Assembly (NCBI GenBank): GCA_964627995.1
Contig: CAZVLN010000007.1
Location: 1 to 64,000, forward strand
Origin: JAWLFI01 sp964627995
GTDB lineage: Bacteria; Bacteroidota; Bacteroidia; Chitinophagales; Saprospiraceae
DNA: 64,000 nt
Reading direction: 5' to 3'
This document shows, piece after piece, positions 17,611 through 26,406 of the stretch. Under the pieces are notes generated by a model. It saw only the letters and a list, made by a program, of their open reading frames with translations. It was not told where the DNA came from and did not search any database. The position numbers and the translations under genes are program-made. Positions within the stretch are counted from its first letter, which is position 1. Every line of letters begins with the position of its first letter.

Positions 17611-20604
17611 TTATTCGTTTCCGAATGGATTCCACTTTTTAAACTTTTTCTTTACCTTTTCTGTCTTCTTTTTTGCCTCTTCGCGCAGGGAATCTATTCG
17701 ACTGGTTGTCTTCCCAGAATCCAAAAGTGACTTAAGCTCTCGTTTGGCATCTTTTTTGGCTTGTTCCGTCTGCTTGACTCTCAAACTATCCAGCTTCTCA
17801 GTTTCCTCCTTAATCTGGTCTTTTATTTCTTCTTTTGCCTTCTCTTTTTTGTTTTCGGCAATTGTTTTCAATTGTTCCTGTAAATTATCAAGTGGAAGGA
17901 CGCTTATGGAAAGATCACTCAATTCACCTGTTAATCGAATATCAATATTTAGTTTCGCATCAGGAGGCAATTGATTGAGGCCAAATTGCTGTAAATTCTC
18001 ATTCACCGACTTCCACAATTTGTTTCCGATGGAAGAATTTTTTAGTTGGCTTATTGAAACCGGGCCTGATAGTTTATAATCTATTTCGCCTTGTATTTGA
18101 TGGCTTCCCTCAATTATGAAGTCTTCCTTACCGAGTATTACAGGCGTCGGATCTAAAAATACCATACCGTTCTCAATACTAAACCAGTTTTTTGTCTTGG
18201 GGAAGGTAACTCTGCTTAATACCTCTTCATCGAATAAAGTACTAAGTTTATTTAGTAATTTATATTCTCTAATTTGAGCGTTTAAGGTTTCAATTAAGCC
18301 TTGTGCTGAAATGCTTGATAATACAGGAGCTAAATCTTGATCTAAATCTCCATCTATAGTTACTTGAGTGTTGAACTCGCCAAACATATATTTAAAAACC
18401 GGAGCCACGGATTGAATCATTTCAACAGACTCAAATGCGCTTTTAAATTTGGAGTTATTGCTTGCAAGGTCAAAATTGTAATGCAGTTCTTCAGCTCCCT
18501 TATGGCTTACCATTCCCTGAAGACTTATGTCACCGCCCAGTGAGGACATCCGTGTCGGCTTTACTAATAACTCTTGATTTTTAAGCCCTAATTGTCCGTT
18601 CACATTTTCAAAAACAATATTATCGTAAAGGATCTTACCCACCCTATAGTCTAAGTCCATAGTGATTAGTTCGGGAAAGCGAAAAATTGCTGATGTTTGA
18701 TCCTGATTATTCTCCTGGAGGGATTCAGCACTCATATAGGCATATAAGTCGAACTCATCTGCTGAACATTCAAAGTTAGACTGCAAATCACCTTTAGCAT
18801 TCAGGTAATTTAAAATATTGAAAACATCACCCTCACATTGCAAGTACGTCGACGAATAGTAAGCTTGTGCATTTGACAATTTGAATCGGTCTCCAAAAAA
18901 AATCCCTGTTGTTTTAATTCCTGAAAAATCGTATTCGTAATATCGCAATTCATCGCTTTCAAATTCAACCGCTATATCCATTGGTGGTAATTCAATAATA
19001 GAGTTTGTATTTGGATTTGCTTCATCGGTTGTTGTACTTTCAATAAAGGTATTTATATCTATCATTTTACCTTTGATACTCAAATCTCCAGTTAATGTAT
19101 TAGCTGAGGATAGAATATAGGCCAAAACAGCTCCTTTAAAATCTATAAAAGGTATTAAGTTCTGTTCATATTGTAGGTCTTCCATATTGACCTGTATTTC
19201 CTTATTTTCTAAAACTGCCTTTACTTCTTTAAGCGTTACATCCCGATCAGCTTCTAAGAAGTAACGGATATTATTTCCTGATAAATTACCATTAATTTGG
19301 ACGTTGTTCCAATTTTCATTCAGGACATCTTCCATCTTAAAAGTGTAATCCCCCTGCAAATTAAAAAGGCCCTCAGCTTTGCTCTCTTTTAAAAAAGGAA
19401 GAGTAGTATATAGGTCTGACATGGAAAACCCTAATTGGGTTGAACCGCTATTTGTTAGGGTACGAGAAAATGGAAATACATGCATGCGATGATCTATACT
19501 TCCATTTGAACCAAACTTTCCCTCAAGCTTTTCAATTAAAACTTCTAAACCTGTTAAATCACCTTGCTCTTTGCTCATTTTTAGACCTATTTCCAGGTCT
19601 TCTATGGCATGGGAAGCAGCATTATACTTTACGTATCCATTTTTGATTTGGAAAGCTGATGATAATGATGGATAATTATTAGCCTCTATATCCATAGGTC
19701 CACTTATTTTAGCTTGGAAGCTAGCGGTTCCGTTCGTGTTTATCTCATTTTTATAGGTATCATAAGCTGGCGGGAAAAGCGATAGAACAGATTCGATTGT
19801 ATTTGATGGCATCTCAATATTCCAATCTATGTCAGGTATCTGATTTAAATTTAGGATGACCCCATTACCATTTAATTGAAGGCCATTCAATGTGTACATA
19901 TGATTTTCAAATGTAAGGGACTCCCTGGACAGATCATAGTAGAAGGATCCCTTTGCAGTTGTTGTGACCTCAGGCAAAACTAAGGAGCCTTTTTGGTAAG
20001 CTGATACGTTGGATTGGATTATATCCATATCGATTGTTAAACTCTCGTCTAAAAGTGATATAAACCACTGAGCGGTCCAATCCGAAATAAGGAACTTTGA
20101 TTTTTGTTTTTCGTCGATATAGCTAACCTGAGCATTATTCCAATTCAGTGATTCCAAAGTAAACTCAAAGGGCGCAGTGGGATTTGAATTTTCAAGTGTC
20201 GAATCGTTTTGTGAAACAAAAACATCAAAATTACATATGCCATTTGAGTCGCAAATTAAATGTATTGTTGGTTGGTTCAAATACACTTCATCTAATTGGT
20301 ATGGGGTGTTCCAGACTTGCCAAAAGGACAATGAGAGCCCTACTTTTTCAGCAGCCATAAAAGCCAATGAGTCTGGCGAAGAATCTGTATGAATTGAGAC
20401 ATCTTGTATCTCAAATCCAATATTTGGCCAATTTCTAAAAAAATTCAATTCAGTATGGTCGTAATTTAATTGTATATCATATGAATCCTCCAGATAACCT
20501 ATTGCAGCCTCAATAATGTTATCTTTTTGCCAGTACATAACGGCGATTGTAACAAGTACAAGCGATAATAGGGAGATAATTAAAATTTTTAAAAATCGGA
20601 ACAT
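17611..20604 (-). CDS. AsmA-family protein with charged C-terminal tail
   Basis: This 997-residue protein starts with one membrane helix (about 5-25) and continues as a long periplasmic beta-rich body. Repeated short segments of the form LNGNGVILNL / GDLSIKGKMIDI are typical of AsmA/TamB-like bridge proteins thought to move phospholipids between membranes. The C-terminal AsmA-like region lies around 640-900. The last 85 or so residues are nearly all Lys, Glu, Asp, Gln and Arg with heptad spacing, a probable coiled coil. It opens a leftward cluster with the ABC exporter genes (7 nt and 9 nt spacing); a joint envelope role is an inference. Confidence 0.8.
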   Translation of the reverse strand: MFRFLKILIISLLSLVLVTIAVMYWQKDNIIEAAIGYLEDSYDIQLNYDHTELNFFRNWPNIGFEIQDVSIHTDSSPDSLAFMAAEKVGLSLSFWQVWNTPYQLDEVYLNQPTIHLICDSNGICNFDVFVSQNDSTLENSNPTAPFEFTLESLNWNNAQVSYIDEKQKSKFLISDWTAQWFISLLDESLTIDMDIIQSNVSAYQKGSLVLPEVTTTAKGSFYYDLSRESLTFENHMYTLNGLQLNGNGVILNLNQIPDIDWNIEMPSNTIESVLSLFPPAYDTYKNEINTNGTASFQAKISGPMDIEANNYPSLSSAFQIKNGYVKYNAASHAIEDLEIGLKMSKEQGDLTGLEVLIEKLEGKFGSNGSIDHRMHVFPFSRTLTNSGSTQLGFSMSDLYTTLPFLKESKAEGLFNLQGDYTFKMEDVLNENWNNVQINGNLSGNNIRYFLEADRDVTLKEVKAVLENKEIQVNMEDLQYEQNLIPFIDFKGAVLAYILSSANTLTGDLSIKGKMIDINTFIESTTTDEANPNTNSIIELPPMDIAVEFESDELRYYEYDFSGIKTTGIFFGDRFKLSNAQAYYSSTYLQCEGDVFNILNYLNAKGDLQSNFECSADEFDLYAYMSAESLQENNQDQTSAIFRFPELITMDLDYRVGKILYDNIVFENVNGQLGLKNQELLVKPTRMSSLGGDISLQGMVSHKGAEELHYNFDLASNNSKFKSAFESVEMIQSVAPVFKYMFGEFNTQVTIDGDLDQDLAPVLSSISAQGLIETLNAQIREYKLLNKLSTLFDEEVLSRVTFPKTKNWFSIENGMVFLDPTPVILGKEDFIIEGSHQIQGEIDYKLSGPVSISQLKNSSIGNKLWKSVNENLQQFGLNQLPPDAKLNIDIRLTGELSDLSISVLPLDNLQEQLKTIAENKKEKAKEEIKDQIKEETEKLDSLRVKQTEQAKKDAKRELKSLLDSGKTTSRIDSLREEAKKKTEKVKKKFKKWNPFGNE

Positions 20605-20726
20605 ATTGATCTCTTTAGATTTGTAATATATAAAATAGATGGTTATCAGTCTGTTTTTTGAACCTCTTTTAGATTATCTCATCAAATTCATCGACATTTG
20701 CTGTGATTAGAACTTAATATGAAAAA

Positions 20727-22142
20727 TTGAAATCTGCTTTGCACCAGTTAAACATTCAAAGCTTGTCTTATAAATCTCGTGTAAGACCGATTTTAGAAAT
20801 GGATAAATTTTTCTTTGAAAATGGGAAAGTTTATGGACTTTTAGGACCCAGTGGAGTTGGGAAGTCTACCTTACTGGAGGCGCTTGCGGGACTTGAGTCT
20901 TCTCAATGTATTTCTTATTTATCTTGGGAGAATCAAACCGAACCTAGAGTCAGCTTGATGACGCAACAGCCAGGGTACACATTAAATCCTACTCGAAGAG
21001 TTGGAAAATCGCTAATGGATGTCTATCAGGCCAATTCTGCCAATAATTTTAGCTATAGTTCTATTTTGAAGTTTTGTTCATTAGAAATTGAGGATGATCT
21101 ACTTAAGCGGTATCCTTTTAGCTGTTCAGGAGGGGAGTTGCAAAGGCTCGTATTAGCAATGAGCTTATTTCAAACGCCCGATATCTTATTATTAGATGAA
21201 CCTACTGCAGGTATTGATCATTTGACTGCAAGTGATATTTTATTAGCAATAAGAGAGTGGGTACAAAAACAGGACATTTCCTGCATGATTGCTAGTCATG
21301 ATGAGAATCTATTGTCTAAATTTTCAGATCATATTTTTCAGATAAAAAATCACCATATTTCTCCTTTGGATAGAGAAATAAAGGGCTTTGAAAAGTCAAA
21401 AAGGAAAAGCCACCCTGGAATACGATCAGAACGGAACAAGCTTCCCGATTTGTACCAAATTATGAGTGGCGAATTTGAATTTGATAAAGACAATTTTAAT
21501 TTATCTCTTGCTGTCAACCTATCAATTAGGAAGCACGAGGTTCTTGGACTTACGGGTAAATCCGGATCTGGAAAATCTACTATAGGAAAACTAATAGCGC
21601 AGCACTTAAGCTGGAATTCAGGTGATGAGATACGAAATTGTGAACGAGTGCAATATCTTCATCAAGATCCAGTGAATAATTTTCATCCCAACAAAAACCT
21701 ACAATCCCAGTTAAAACCTATTTTTTCTAAATGGAGTATCATGTGGAACATAAGCTTTGATGAAGTATTAAACTTGTTTGAAATTGAGAGTGATTGGTTA
21801 TTCCGGAATATTTTAGGCTTGTCCGGAGGCCAACGTCAAAGGGTATTAATAGCGCGTGCTTTGCTTTGCAAACCTGAGATTCTTATTATTGACGAATCCT
21901 TTAGTGGATTGGATATTGATTTGAAGGAAAATCTTTGGAATTGGTTGTCAGTCTTAAGAGAGAAATGGTCTTTTAGTATACTATTGATATCCCATGATCT
22001 CGAAATGATTAGTAAGGTTAGCGATCGATTTTACGTTATTGAAAAGGGAAAAGTGATTGATGAAATTAATAATTTCGAAAATTGGGAAAGAAAATCGATG
22101 CATACTGTAACAAAAAGCCTATTTAATGCGTATTATTACTGA
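20727..22142 (+). CDS. Double-ATPase ABC protein, peptide/nickel (Dpp/Opp) type
   Basis: Two nucleotide-binding domains in one chain of 471 residues. The first has Walker A GPSGVGKST (40-48), signature CSGGE and Walker B LLLDEPT (154-160). The second has GKSGSGKST (277-285), the Opp-type Q-loop LHQDPVNNFHP, signature LSGGQRQR and Walker B LIIDESFSGLD with DES in place of DEP. Fused OppD-OppF ATPases normally drive import of peptides or metals together with two permeases, but none is present here. The start is a TTG; one extra A in the A5 run just upstream would bring the ATG at 20719 into frame. Confidence 0.85.
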   Translation: MKSALHQLNIQSLSYKSRVRPILEMDKFFFENGKVYGLLGPSGVGKSTLLEALAGLESSQCISYLSWENQTEPRVSLMTQQPGYTLNPTRRVGKSLMDVYQANSANNFSYSSILKFCSLEIEDDLLKRYPFSCSGGELQRLVLAMSLFQTPDILLLDEPTAGIDHLTASDILLAIREWVQKQDISCMIASHDENLLSKFSDHIFQIKNHHISPLDREIKGFEKSKRKSHPGIRSERNKLPDLYQIMSGEFEFDKDNFNLSLAVNLSIRKHEVLGLTGKSGSGKSTIGKLIAQHLSWNSGDEIRNCERVQYLHQDPVNNFHPNKNLQSQLKPIFSKWSIMWNISFDEVLNLFEIESDWLFRNILGLSGGQRQRVLIARALLCKPEILIIDESFSGLDIDLKENLWNWLSVLREKWSFSILLISHDLEMISKVSDRFYVIEKGKVIDEINNFENWERKSMHTVTKSLFNAYYY

Positions 22143-22160
22143 ATATATAAGCTATCGCAC

Positions 22161-22364
22161 ATGAAATCGGATTACAACAAGAAAATATTAACTACAATAG
22201 CAGTATTTGGGTGCATTTCACTAATTTTTCTCTTTTCCTCTGATCTCACAGGGAATACAAGTTTAAGTAGCGCAAATAGTGCTGAGGAAGGTTTTTTATT
22301 GCCTGATATTCACTTTATAAAGTATTCAATAGAAAGACTATCCGAGATATTTGAGTTGTTTTAG
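22161..22364 (+). CDS. Small single-helix membrane protein of unknown function
   Basis: A 67-residue frame starting 18 nt after the ABC ATPase stop. It has a basic N-terminus (MKSDYNKK), one hydrophobic helix (about 9-27) and an outward tail with LPDIHFIKYSIERLSEIFELF. It could be a small partner of the ATPase or the remnant of a permease; I recognise no family. It ends 2 nt before the stop of the convergent fmt gene. Confidence 0.5.
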   Translation: MKSDYNKKILTTIAVFGCISLIFLFSSDLTGNTSLSSANSAEEGFLLPDIHFIKYSIERLSEIFELF

Positions 22365-22366
22365 TA

Positions 22367-23311
22367 TCAATTTACACTCATTTTTTCAATTTTATATCCG
22401 TTCAACCAGTCTTCGGTTTTCATTTTGCTTTTTCCTTCCATTTGCATTTTTTTAACACGTATGGCTCCGTTCTTTGTATAAATAAAGAGCTTATCATTAT
22501 GAATGCGGATAGTTCCAGCTTGTTTAGCTGTGATTGTATCAATAGGAGAACATTGATGTAGCTTTACCACTTTGTCATCAATTTTTGTCCATGCCACTGG
22601 AAATGGATGCATTCCGCGAATAAAGTTGTATACCTTTTCCGTTGGTTCATTAAATCTAACTTTTGCATCATCAAAATAAATTTTTGGTGCCTGGGTAATT
22701 TCGCCCTGCGTGTTTTGTGATTTTAATTCTAATTGATCATCAAAAAGTTTTTCTGTAGAAGACAGAAGTAGTCCAGCTCCTTTTTTACTCATTTTAATAG
22801 CTAATGAGCCCATCGTATCATCATATTCAATGGGAAGCTTTAGTTGGTCAATAAGATCTCCTGTATCAATTTCGTGCTTAAGTTTGAATGTAGTGAGTCC
22901 GGTTTCCTTCTCTCCATTTATAATAGCCCAATGAATAGGTGCCGCCCCCCTATATTTTGGCAATAATGAAGCATGAAGGTTGACGGTTCCAAATGGTGGC
23001 ATATTCCAAACTACCTCAGGTAGCATTCGAAAAGCCACCACTAATTGCAAGTCAGCTTCAAAAGAGGCTAATTTGTCAATGAATTCTTGAGATTTAAGAT
23101 TTTTAGGCTGTAAAACGGGTATGTTTTGCTCAACGGCATATTTTTTTACTGCGCTCTGTAGTAACTTCTTCCCACCGCGTCCTCCAAATTTATCTGTGGC
23201 AGTGATTACTGCAACAACCTCAAAATCTGACTCGTGAACCGCTTTAAGAGCCGGGACGGCAAATTGAGGGGTTCCCATAAATATAATTCGAAATATTTCC
23301 TTTGCGCTCAT
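22367..23311 (-). CDS. fmt: Methionyl-tRNA formyltransferase
   Basis: Formylates initiator methionyl-tRNA with 10-formyl-tetrahydrofolate. The 314-residue product has the N-terminal FMGTPQFAVPAL, the catalytic Asn111 and His113 in NLHASLLPKYRGAAPIHWAI and Asp149 in EIDTGD, followed by the C-terminal tRNA-binding domain. The start codon ATG at 23311 is separated by 37 nt from the divergent SCP2-family gene, so their promoters overlap. No def gene is adjacent. Confidence 0.95.
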   Translation of the reverse strand: MSAKEIFRIIFMGTPQFAVPALKAVHESDFEVVAVITATDKFGGRGGKKLLQSAVKKYAVEQNIPVLQPKNLKSQEFIDKLASFEADLQLVVAFRMLPEVVWNMPPFGTVNLHASLLPKYRGAAPIHWAIINGEKETGLTTFKLKHEIDTGDLIDQLKLPIEYDDTMGSLAIKMSKKGAGLLLSSTEKLFDDQLELKSQNTQGEITQAPKIYFDDAKVRFNEPTEKVYNFIRGMHPFPVAWTKIDDKVVKLHQCSPIDTITAKQAGTIRIHNDKLFIYTKNGAIRVKKMQMEGKSKMKTEDWLNGYKIEKMSVN

Positions 23312-23348
23312 GTTGTTTTATCTTTAGTCGCAAAATAAAATAATTCTC

Positions 23349-23666
23349 ATGAATGCTATTGAATACATAAAAGGTTTAGAAGATAAAATTGATCCTGCCG
23401 TCACTGAAGGAATGCAAACGCGATTTCATTTCATATTATCAGGTGAAGGAGGAGGCGATTTAACAGTAGAAGTTGATGATGGAGAAGTACAGGTGAAAGA
23501 TGGCCTCCACGACGATCCTAAATGTGTAGTGAAAACGAAAGCAGAGACATTTACCAAACTACTTAAGAAAGAAATTAATCCCATGATGGCCGTTATGACG
23601 GGTAAGGTCAAAATTTCAAATCAGTCGGAGCTCCTAAAATATGCAAAAGTTTTCGGATTGATGTAA
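23349..23666 (+). CDS. SCP2 sterol-carrier-like lipid-binding protein
   Basis: A 105-residue protein matching the SCP2 fold throughout: an N-terminal helix, the FILSGEGGGDLTVEVDDGEVQV sheet, and the late GKVKISNQSELLKYAKVF helix closing the hydrophobic pocket. Small bacterial SCP2 proteins bind lipid or acyl chains; the ligand here is unknown. Divergent from fmt. Confidence 0.88.
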   Translation: MNAIEYIKGLEDKIDPAVTEGMQTRFHFILSGEGGGDLTVEVDDGEVQVKDGLHDDPKCVVKTKAETFTKLLKKEINPMMAVMTGKVKISNQSELLKYAKVFGLM

Positions 23667-23686
23667 TTGTGTTTCTACTCTTGATT

Positions 23687-24934
23687 TTAATCAGCCTTTT
23701 CTTCAAATATTTGGATGAGTTCCAAGAGCGTTTGACAGGATTTTTCCATGTCCTGGAGTGAAATCCATTCTTGTTTTCCGTGTATCGCATGTTGGCCAGT
23801 GAACAAATTTGGACAAGGCAATCCCATATAAGATAGCCTGGATCCATCTGTGCCACCTCTTACGCGTTCTTTTCTTGCTTTTATGCCGACACGATTCATG
23901 GCTTCAAGAGCATATTCAACTGCCTCCGGATAATCATCAATAATATACTTCATGTTCCGGTATTGTTCCTCTCGTTGAATATCAATCTTCAATCCTGAGA
24001 ACTCCTCATGGGTTTGATGGGCAATGCGCTGAAGGAGTTCAAATTTATCATCTAGTCCTTCAGTGTAAAAGTCTCTTATAATACAGGTGATTGTCGCCTT
24101 TTCTACAGTACCTTCCATACTAACGGGATGAATAAAGCCCTCTTTTCCTTTTGTTGTTTCGGGTGATAGCGAATCTTTAGGTAAAGCATTGACAAAAGCG
24201 GAAGCAGCTTTTAACGCACTTACTAACTTTTTGTAAGCATAACCAGGGTGCTCAACAATTCCCTGAATATTAACTGTCACCGAGTCAGCTGAAAAGGTTT
24301 CATCTTCAATTACTCCCAAATCAGAGCCATCTAAGGTATATCCAATATCTGCATTCAATTTATCCATATCCACACGGTCTACCCCACGGCCAATTTCTTC
24401 ATCGCAAGTAAATAAGATACGAATATCACCATGTGGCACCTCTTTATTTTTTTGAAGGTATTGAACTAGAGCCATAATCACAGCAACTCCCGATTTATCA
24501 TCTGCACCCAATAAAGTCTTGCCGGAGGCTGTGATGATATCTTCTCCAATTTTATTATTGAGGTCCGGGTGATTTTCGGGACTTAAGACTTGGGTAGGGT
24601 CATCGGGAAGAGATATTTCTTCACCATCGTAATTGCTATGTAAAATAGGTTTAACATTTTTTCCTGAACTATCTGGGCTAGTATCCATGTGACTGCAAAA
24701 GCAAAGGGTTGGAACTTTTTTATCTGTATTAGAGGGAATTGTAGCGTATACTACTCCATACTCATCCATTTCGGCATCAGTAACTCCTAAGTCTTTCATT
24801 TCTTTAACCAGATGCTGAGCCAGGGCTTTTTGTCTTTCTGTACTTGGATATTTTTCGGCTGGGGCATTAGGATCTGAAGTCGTATGAAATTTAACATAGG
24901 TAAAAAAACGATTTTGGATTTCAAATTCTGGCAT
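23687..24934 (-). CDS. pepT: Peptidase T (tripeptide aminopeptidase)
   Basis: A cytosolic M20B di-zinc peptidase removing N-terminal residues from tripeptides. The 415-residue sequence has zinc and catalytic residues His82 and Asp84 (SHMDTSPD), Asp145 (LLGADDKSG), Glu179-Glu180 (CDEEIGRG) and Asp202 (LDGSDLG). RVRGGTDGSRLSYMGLPCPNLFTG near the C-terminus is the family hallmark for substrate binding. The length is normal. A GC-rich hairpin island lies directly upstream. Confidence 0.95.
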   Translation of the reverse strand: MPEFEIQNRFFTYVKFHTTSDPNAPAEKYPSTERQKALAQHLVKEMKDLGVTDAEMDEYGVVYATIPSNTDKKVPTLCFCSHMDTSPDSSGKNVKPILHSNYDGEEISLPDDPTQVLSPENHPDLNNKIGEDIITASGKTLLGADDKSGVAVIMALVQYLQKNKEVPHGDIRILFTCDEEIGRGVDRVDMDKLNADIGYTLDGSDLGVIEDETFSADSVTVNIQGIVEHPGYAYKKLVSALKAASAFVNALPKDSLSPETTKGKEGFIHPVSMEGTVEKATITCIIRDFYTEGLDDKFELLQRIAHQTHEEFSGLKIDIQREEQYRNMKYIIDDYPEAVEYALEAMNRVGIKARKERVRGGTDGSRLSYMGLPCPNLFTGQHAIHGKQEWISLQDMEKSCQTLLELIQIFEEKAD

Positions 24935-24975
24935 ACTCTATCATTGTTTATTGTCCTAAATATATAAAAAATAAC

Positions 24976-25204
24976 TGCAGTATCTTCCCGGAAGCGCTGC
25001 GGAGCAGTTGCGACTCGATAGAGTCGTAAGATCCGTGGGGTTGGCTGGTGGAGAAGGGCAGGAGCCGAGAGAAGCCCCGCAATCCCGAGGATCGCTGAAA
25101 GCGATCTCGAGGATGGAGGGGGAACCTGAACGAGCTGCGAAGCATAGCGACCAGGAGGCCGACTTGAAAAAAGGCCTCATGGACCGGCCAAAAAAAAAGC
25201 CATT
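24976..25204. repeat. GC-rich hairpin island B
   Basis: About 230 bp of GC-rich DNA between pepT and yceI, in an otherwise AT-rich 314-bp gap. It is a chain of short hairpins with 3-4-nt loops: CTGC-gga-GCAG near 24998, CGACTC-gata-GAGTCG near 25010-25027, GATCGCT-gaa-AGCGATC at 25090-25106, and GAGGCC/GGCCTC near 25157-25180. Three overlapping frames are open here only because stop codons are rare in GC-rich DNA; none has protein-like composition. AGCGCTGCGGAG (24993-25004) recurs with one change in island D. Confidence 0.7.
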
Positions 25205-25248
25205 GCGATAACTCACAATGACTTTTTAAAATATACTAGTTACGAGGA

Positions 25249-25863
25249 CTATTTACTTACCATGAGGTTGACTTTCAAGTCAAATTCATCATAAATAGTT
25301 TTATCACCCAAATTGTCAAAAAATGATCCTGATCCGTAACGAACATCGTAATTAGATCTGTCGATTTTAAAATCCGCAACAGCTGAAATCATGTCTCCCT
25401 CTTCACTCATCTTCGCACGGAAAGCTACAGGATTAGTATTTTCCTTAATTGTTAAATCTCCTTTAATTCGATATTCTCCGGTTTCGCCTATTGGGAATGC
25501 ATCCGTAATGACAAATTTAGCTTTTGGGAAACTTTCGACACCAAAAAAATCTGGGGATTTAAGATGACCTTCTAGTTTGCCTTTGCTTTCACCAGACAAA
25601 TCCTCTACAGTTATAGAAGTCATGTCAGCTACAAAATTGCCACCTACGATCTTGTTGTCTTTTATTTCAAGTTCGCCAGATGATAGGTTTACGATCCCAT
25701 TATGTTGACCAGTAACCTTATAGGCTTTCCACTCAATTGAGCTTTTGTCAAGAGAAGCAGAATAAACTCCATCTTCCATTGCGGTGGGCTCAAGTGTAGG
25801 TGCTTCGGTGTAGTCGGCGTTAAAAACAAGAAATCCGAGTAAGAATGAAATAAATGCTATCAT
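25249..25863 (-). CDS. YceI-family secreted lipid-binding protein
   Basis: A 204-residue periplasmic protein with a signal peptide (first 15-20 residues) and a YceI lipocalin-like barrel binding polyisoprenoid or other lipids. Family segments are visible: SSIEWKAYKVTGQHNG, SGELEIKDNKIVGGNF, the HLKSPDFFGVESFPKAKFVIT core and the late FKIDRSNYDVRYGSGSFF. ATG at 25863 is chosen because it begins the signal peptide; 15 upstream in-frame codons look non-coding. It lies 73 nt after a MarR regulator gene in the same direction, with a palindrome in the gap. Confidence 0.9.
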   Translation of the reverse strand: MIAFISFLLGFLVFNADYTEAPTLEPTAMEDGVYSASLDKSSIEWKAYKVTGQHNGIVNLSSGELEIKDNKIVGGNFVADMTSITVEDLSGESKGKLEGHLKSPDFFGVESFPKAKFVITDAFPIGETGEYRIKGDLTIKENTNPVAFRAKMSEEGDMISAVADFKIDRSNYDVRYGSGSFFDNLGDKTIYDEFDLKVNLMVSK

Positions 25864-25897
25864 GTTTGGTTGTTTTAGATGAACAATACTATTTAAA

Positions 25898-25907
25898 TGT
25901 ATATACA
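25898..25907. promoter_or_regulatory. Candidate MarR operator upstream of yceI
   Basis: The perfect 10-bp palindrome TGTATATACA lies in the 73-nt gap between the MarR-family gene and yceI. On the minus strand it falls just upstream of TAGTATTG, a one-mismatch match to the TAnnTTTG box, with a T-rich -33 region about 20 nt further up. Binding there would control yceI. Confidence 0.4.
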
Positions 25908-25936
25908 ACTAAAAAGTTCAATAATTCACAATTATT

Positions 25937-26389
25937 TTACCCTCTCAATTTATCGAGTAATTCATTGAGCTTCATTTCTTCCTCTTCAGTTAGCGAGTTA
26001 ATTTCGTTTATAACAAGTTCATCAGTTTCCACTGTAGCCAAATGGGCCAAGTCTAGACCAGAGGGAGTTATAACAATATCTACTTTACGTCTGTCGATTT
26101 CGTTTGAATGCCGCGCAACATATCCTTTTCTTTCAAGTTTGTCAACTAATCTGGATGTGTTTGAATTGCGATCAATCATTCGTTCCGATAACATCTTTAG
26201 CGAACAAGGTTTTCCTTTTTGCCCTTTCAATATTCTCAGGATATTGAATTGCTGCCAGGATATATCGTATTTTTTGAAGATCGTATTCTGTAGAGAATAA
26301 AACCAAGAGGCGGTGAACAAGACATTTACTAATGCCTTTAATCGCTGACTTGAAAACTGTTTTTGCTTTATTTCTTCTTCTATCTTCAT
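25937..26389 (-). CDS. MarR-family transcriptional regulator
   Basis: A 150-residue winged-helix regulator. The recognition region around residues 60-110 contains PCSLKMLSERMIDRNSNTSRLVDKLERKGYVARHSNEIDRRKVDIVITPSG, a textbook MarR winged helix ending in the DRR-type wing. Flanking helices form the dimer interface. Such proteins repress neighbouring genes until a small ligand or oxidant releases them. It sits between sppA (17 nt upstream in reading direction) and yceI; yceI is the likely target. Confidence 0.93.
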   Translation of the reverse strand: MKIEEEIKQKQFSSQRLKALVNVLFTASWFYSLQNTIFKKYDISWQQFNILRILKGQKGKPCSLKMLSERMIDRNSNTSRLVDKLERKGYVARHSNEIDRRKVDIVITPSGLDLAHLATVETDELVINEINSLTEEEEMKLNELLDKLRG

Positions 26390-26406
26390 ATGCAGAATAT
26401 ATTATT

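Noticed and set aside
20727..22142. Antiviral defence ATPase
   Set aside because: Both halves have full ABC signatures of the Opp/Dpp type and no nuclease or effector gene is adjacent.
24948..25216. Three overlapping frames (both strands) in the pepT-yceI gap
   Set aside because: All arise from low stop-codon frequency in a GC-rich palindromic block; the residue content is not protein-like and no start context favours one.
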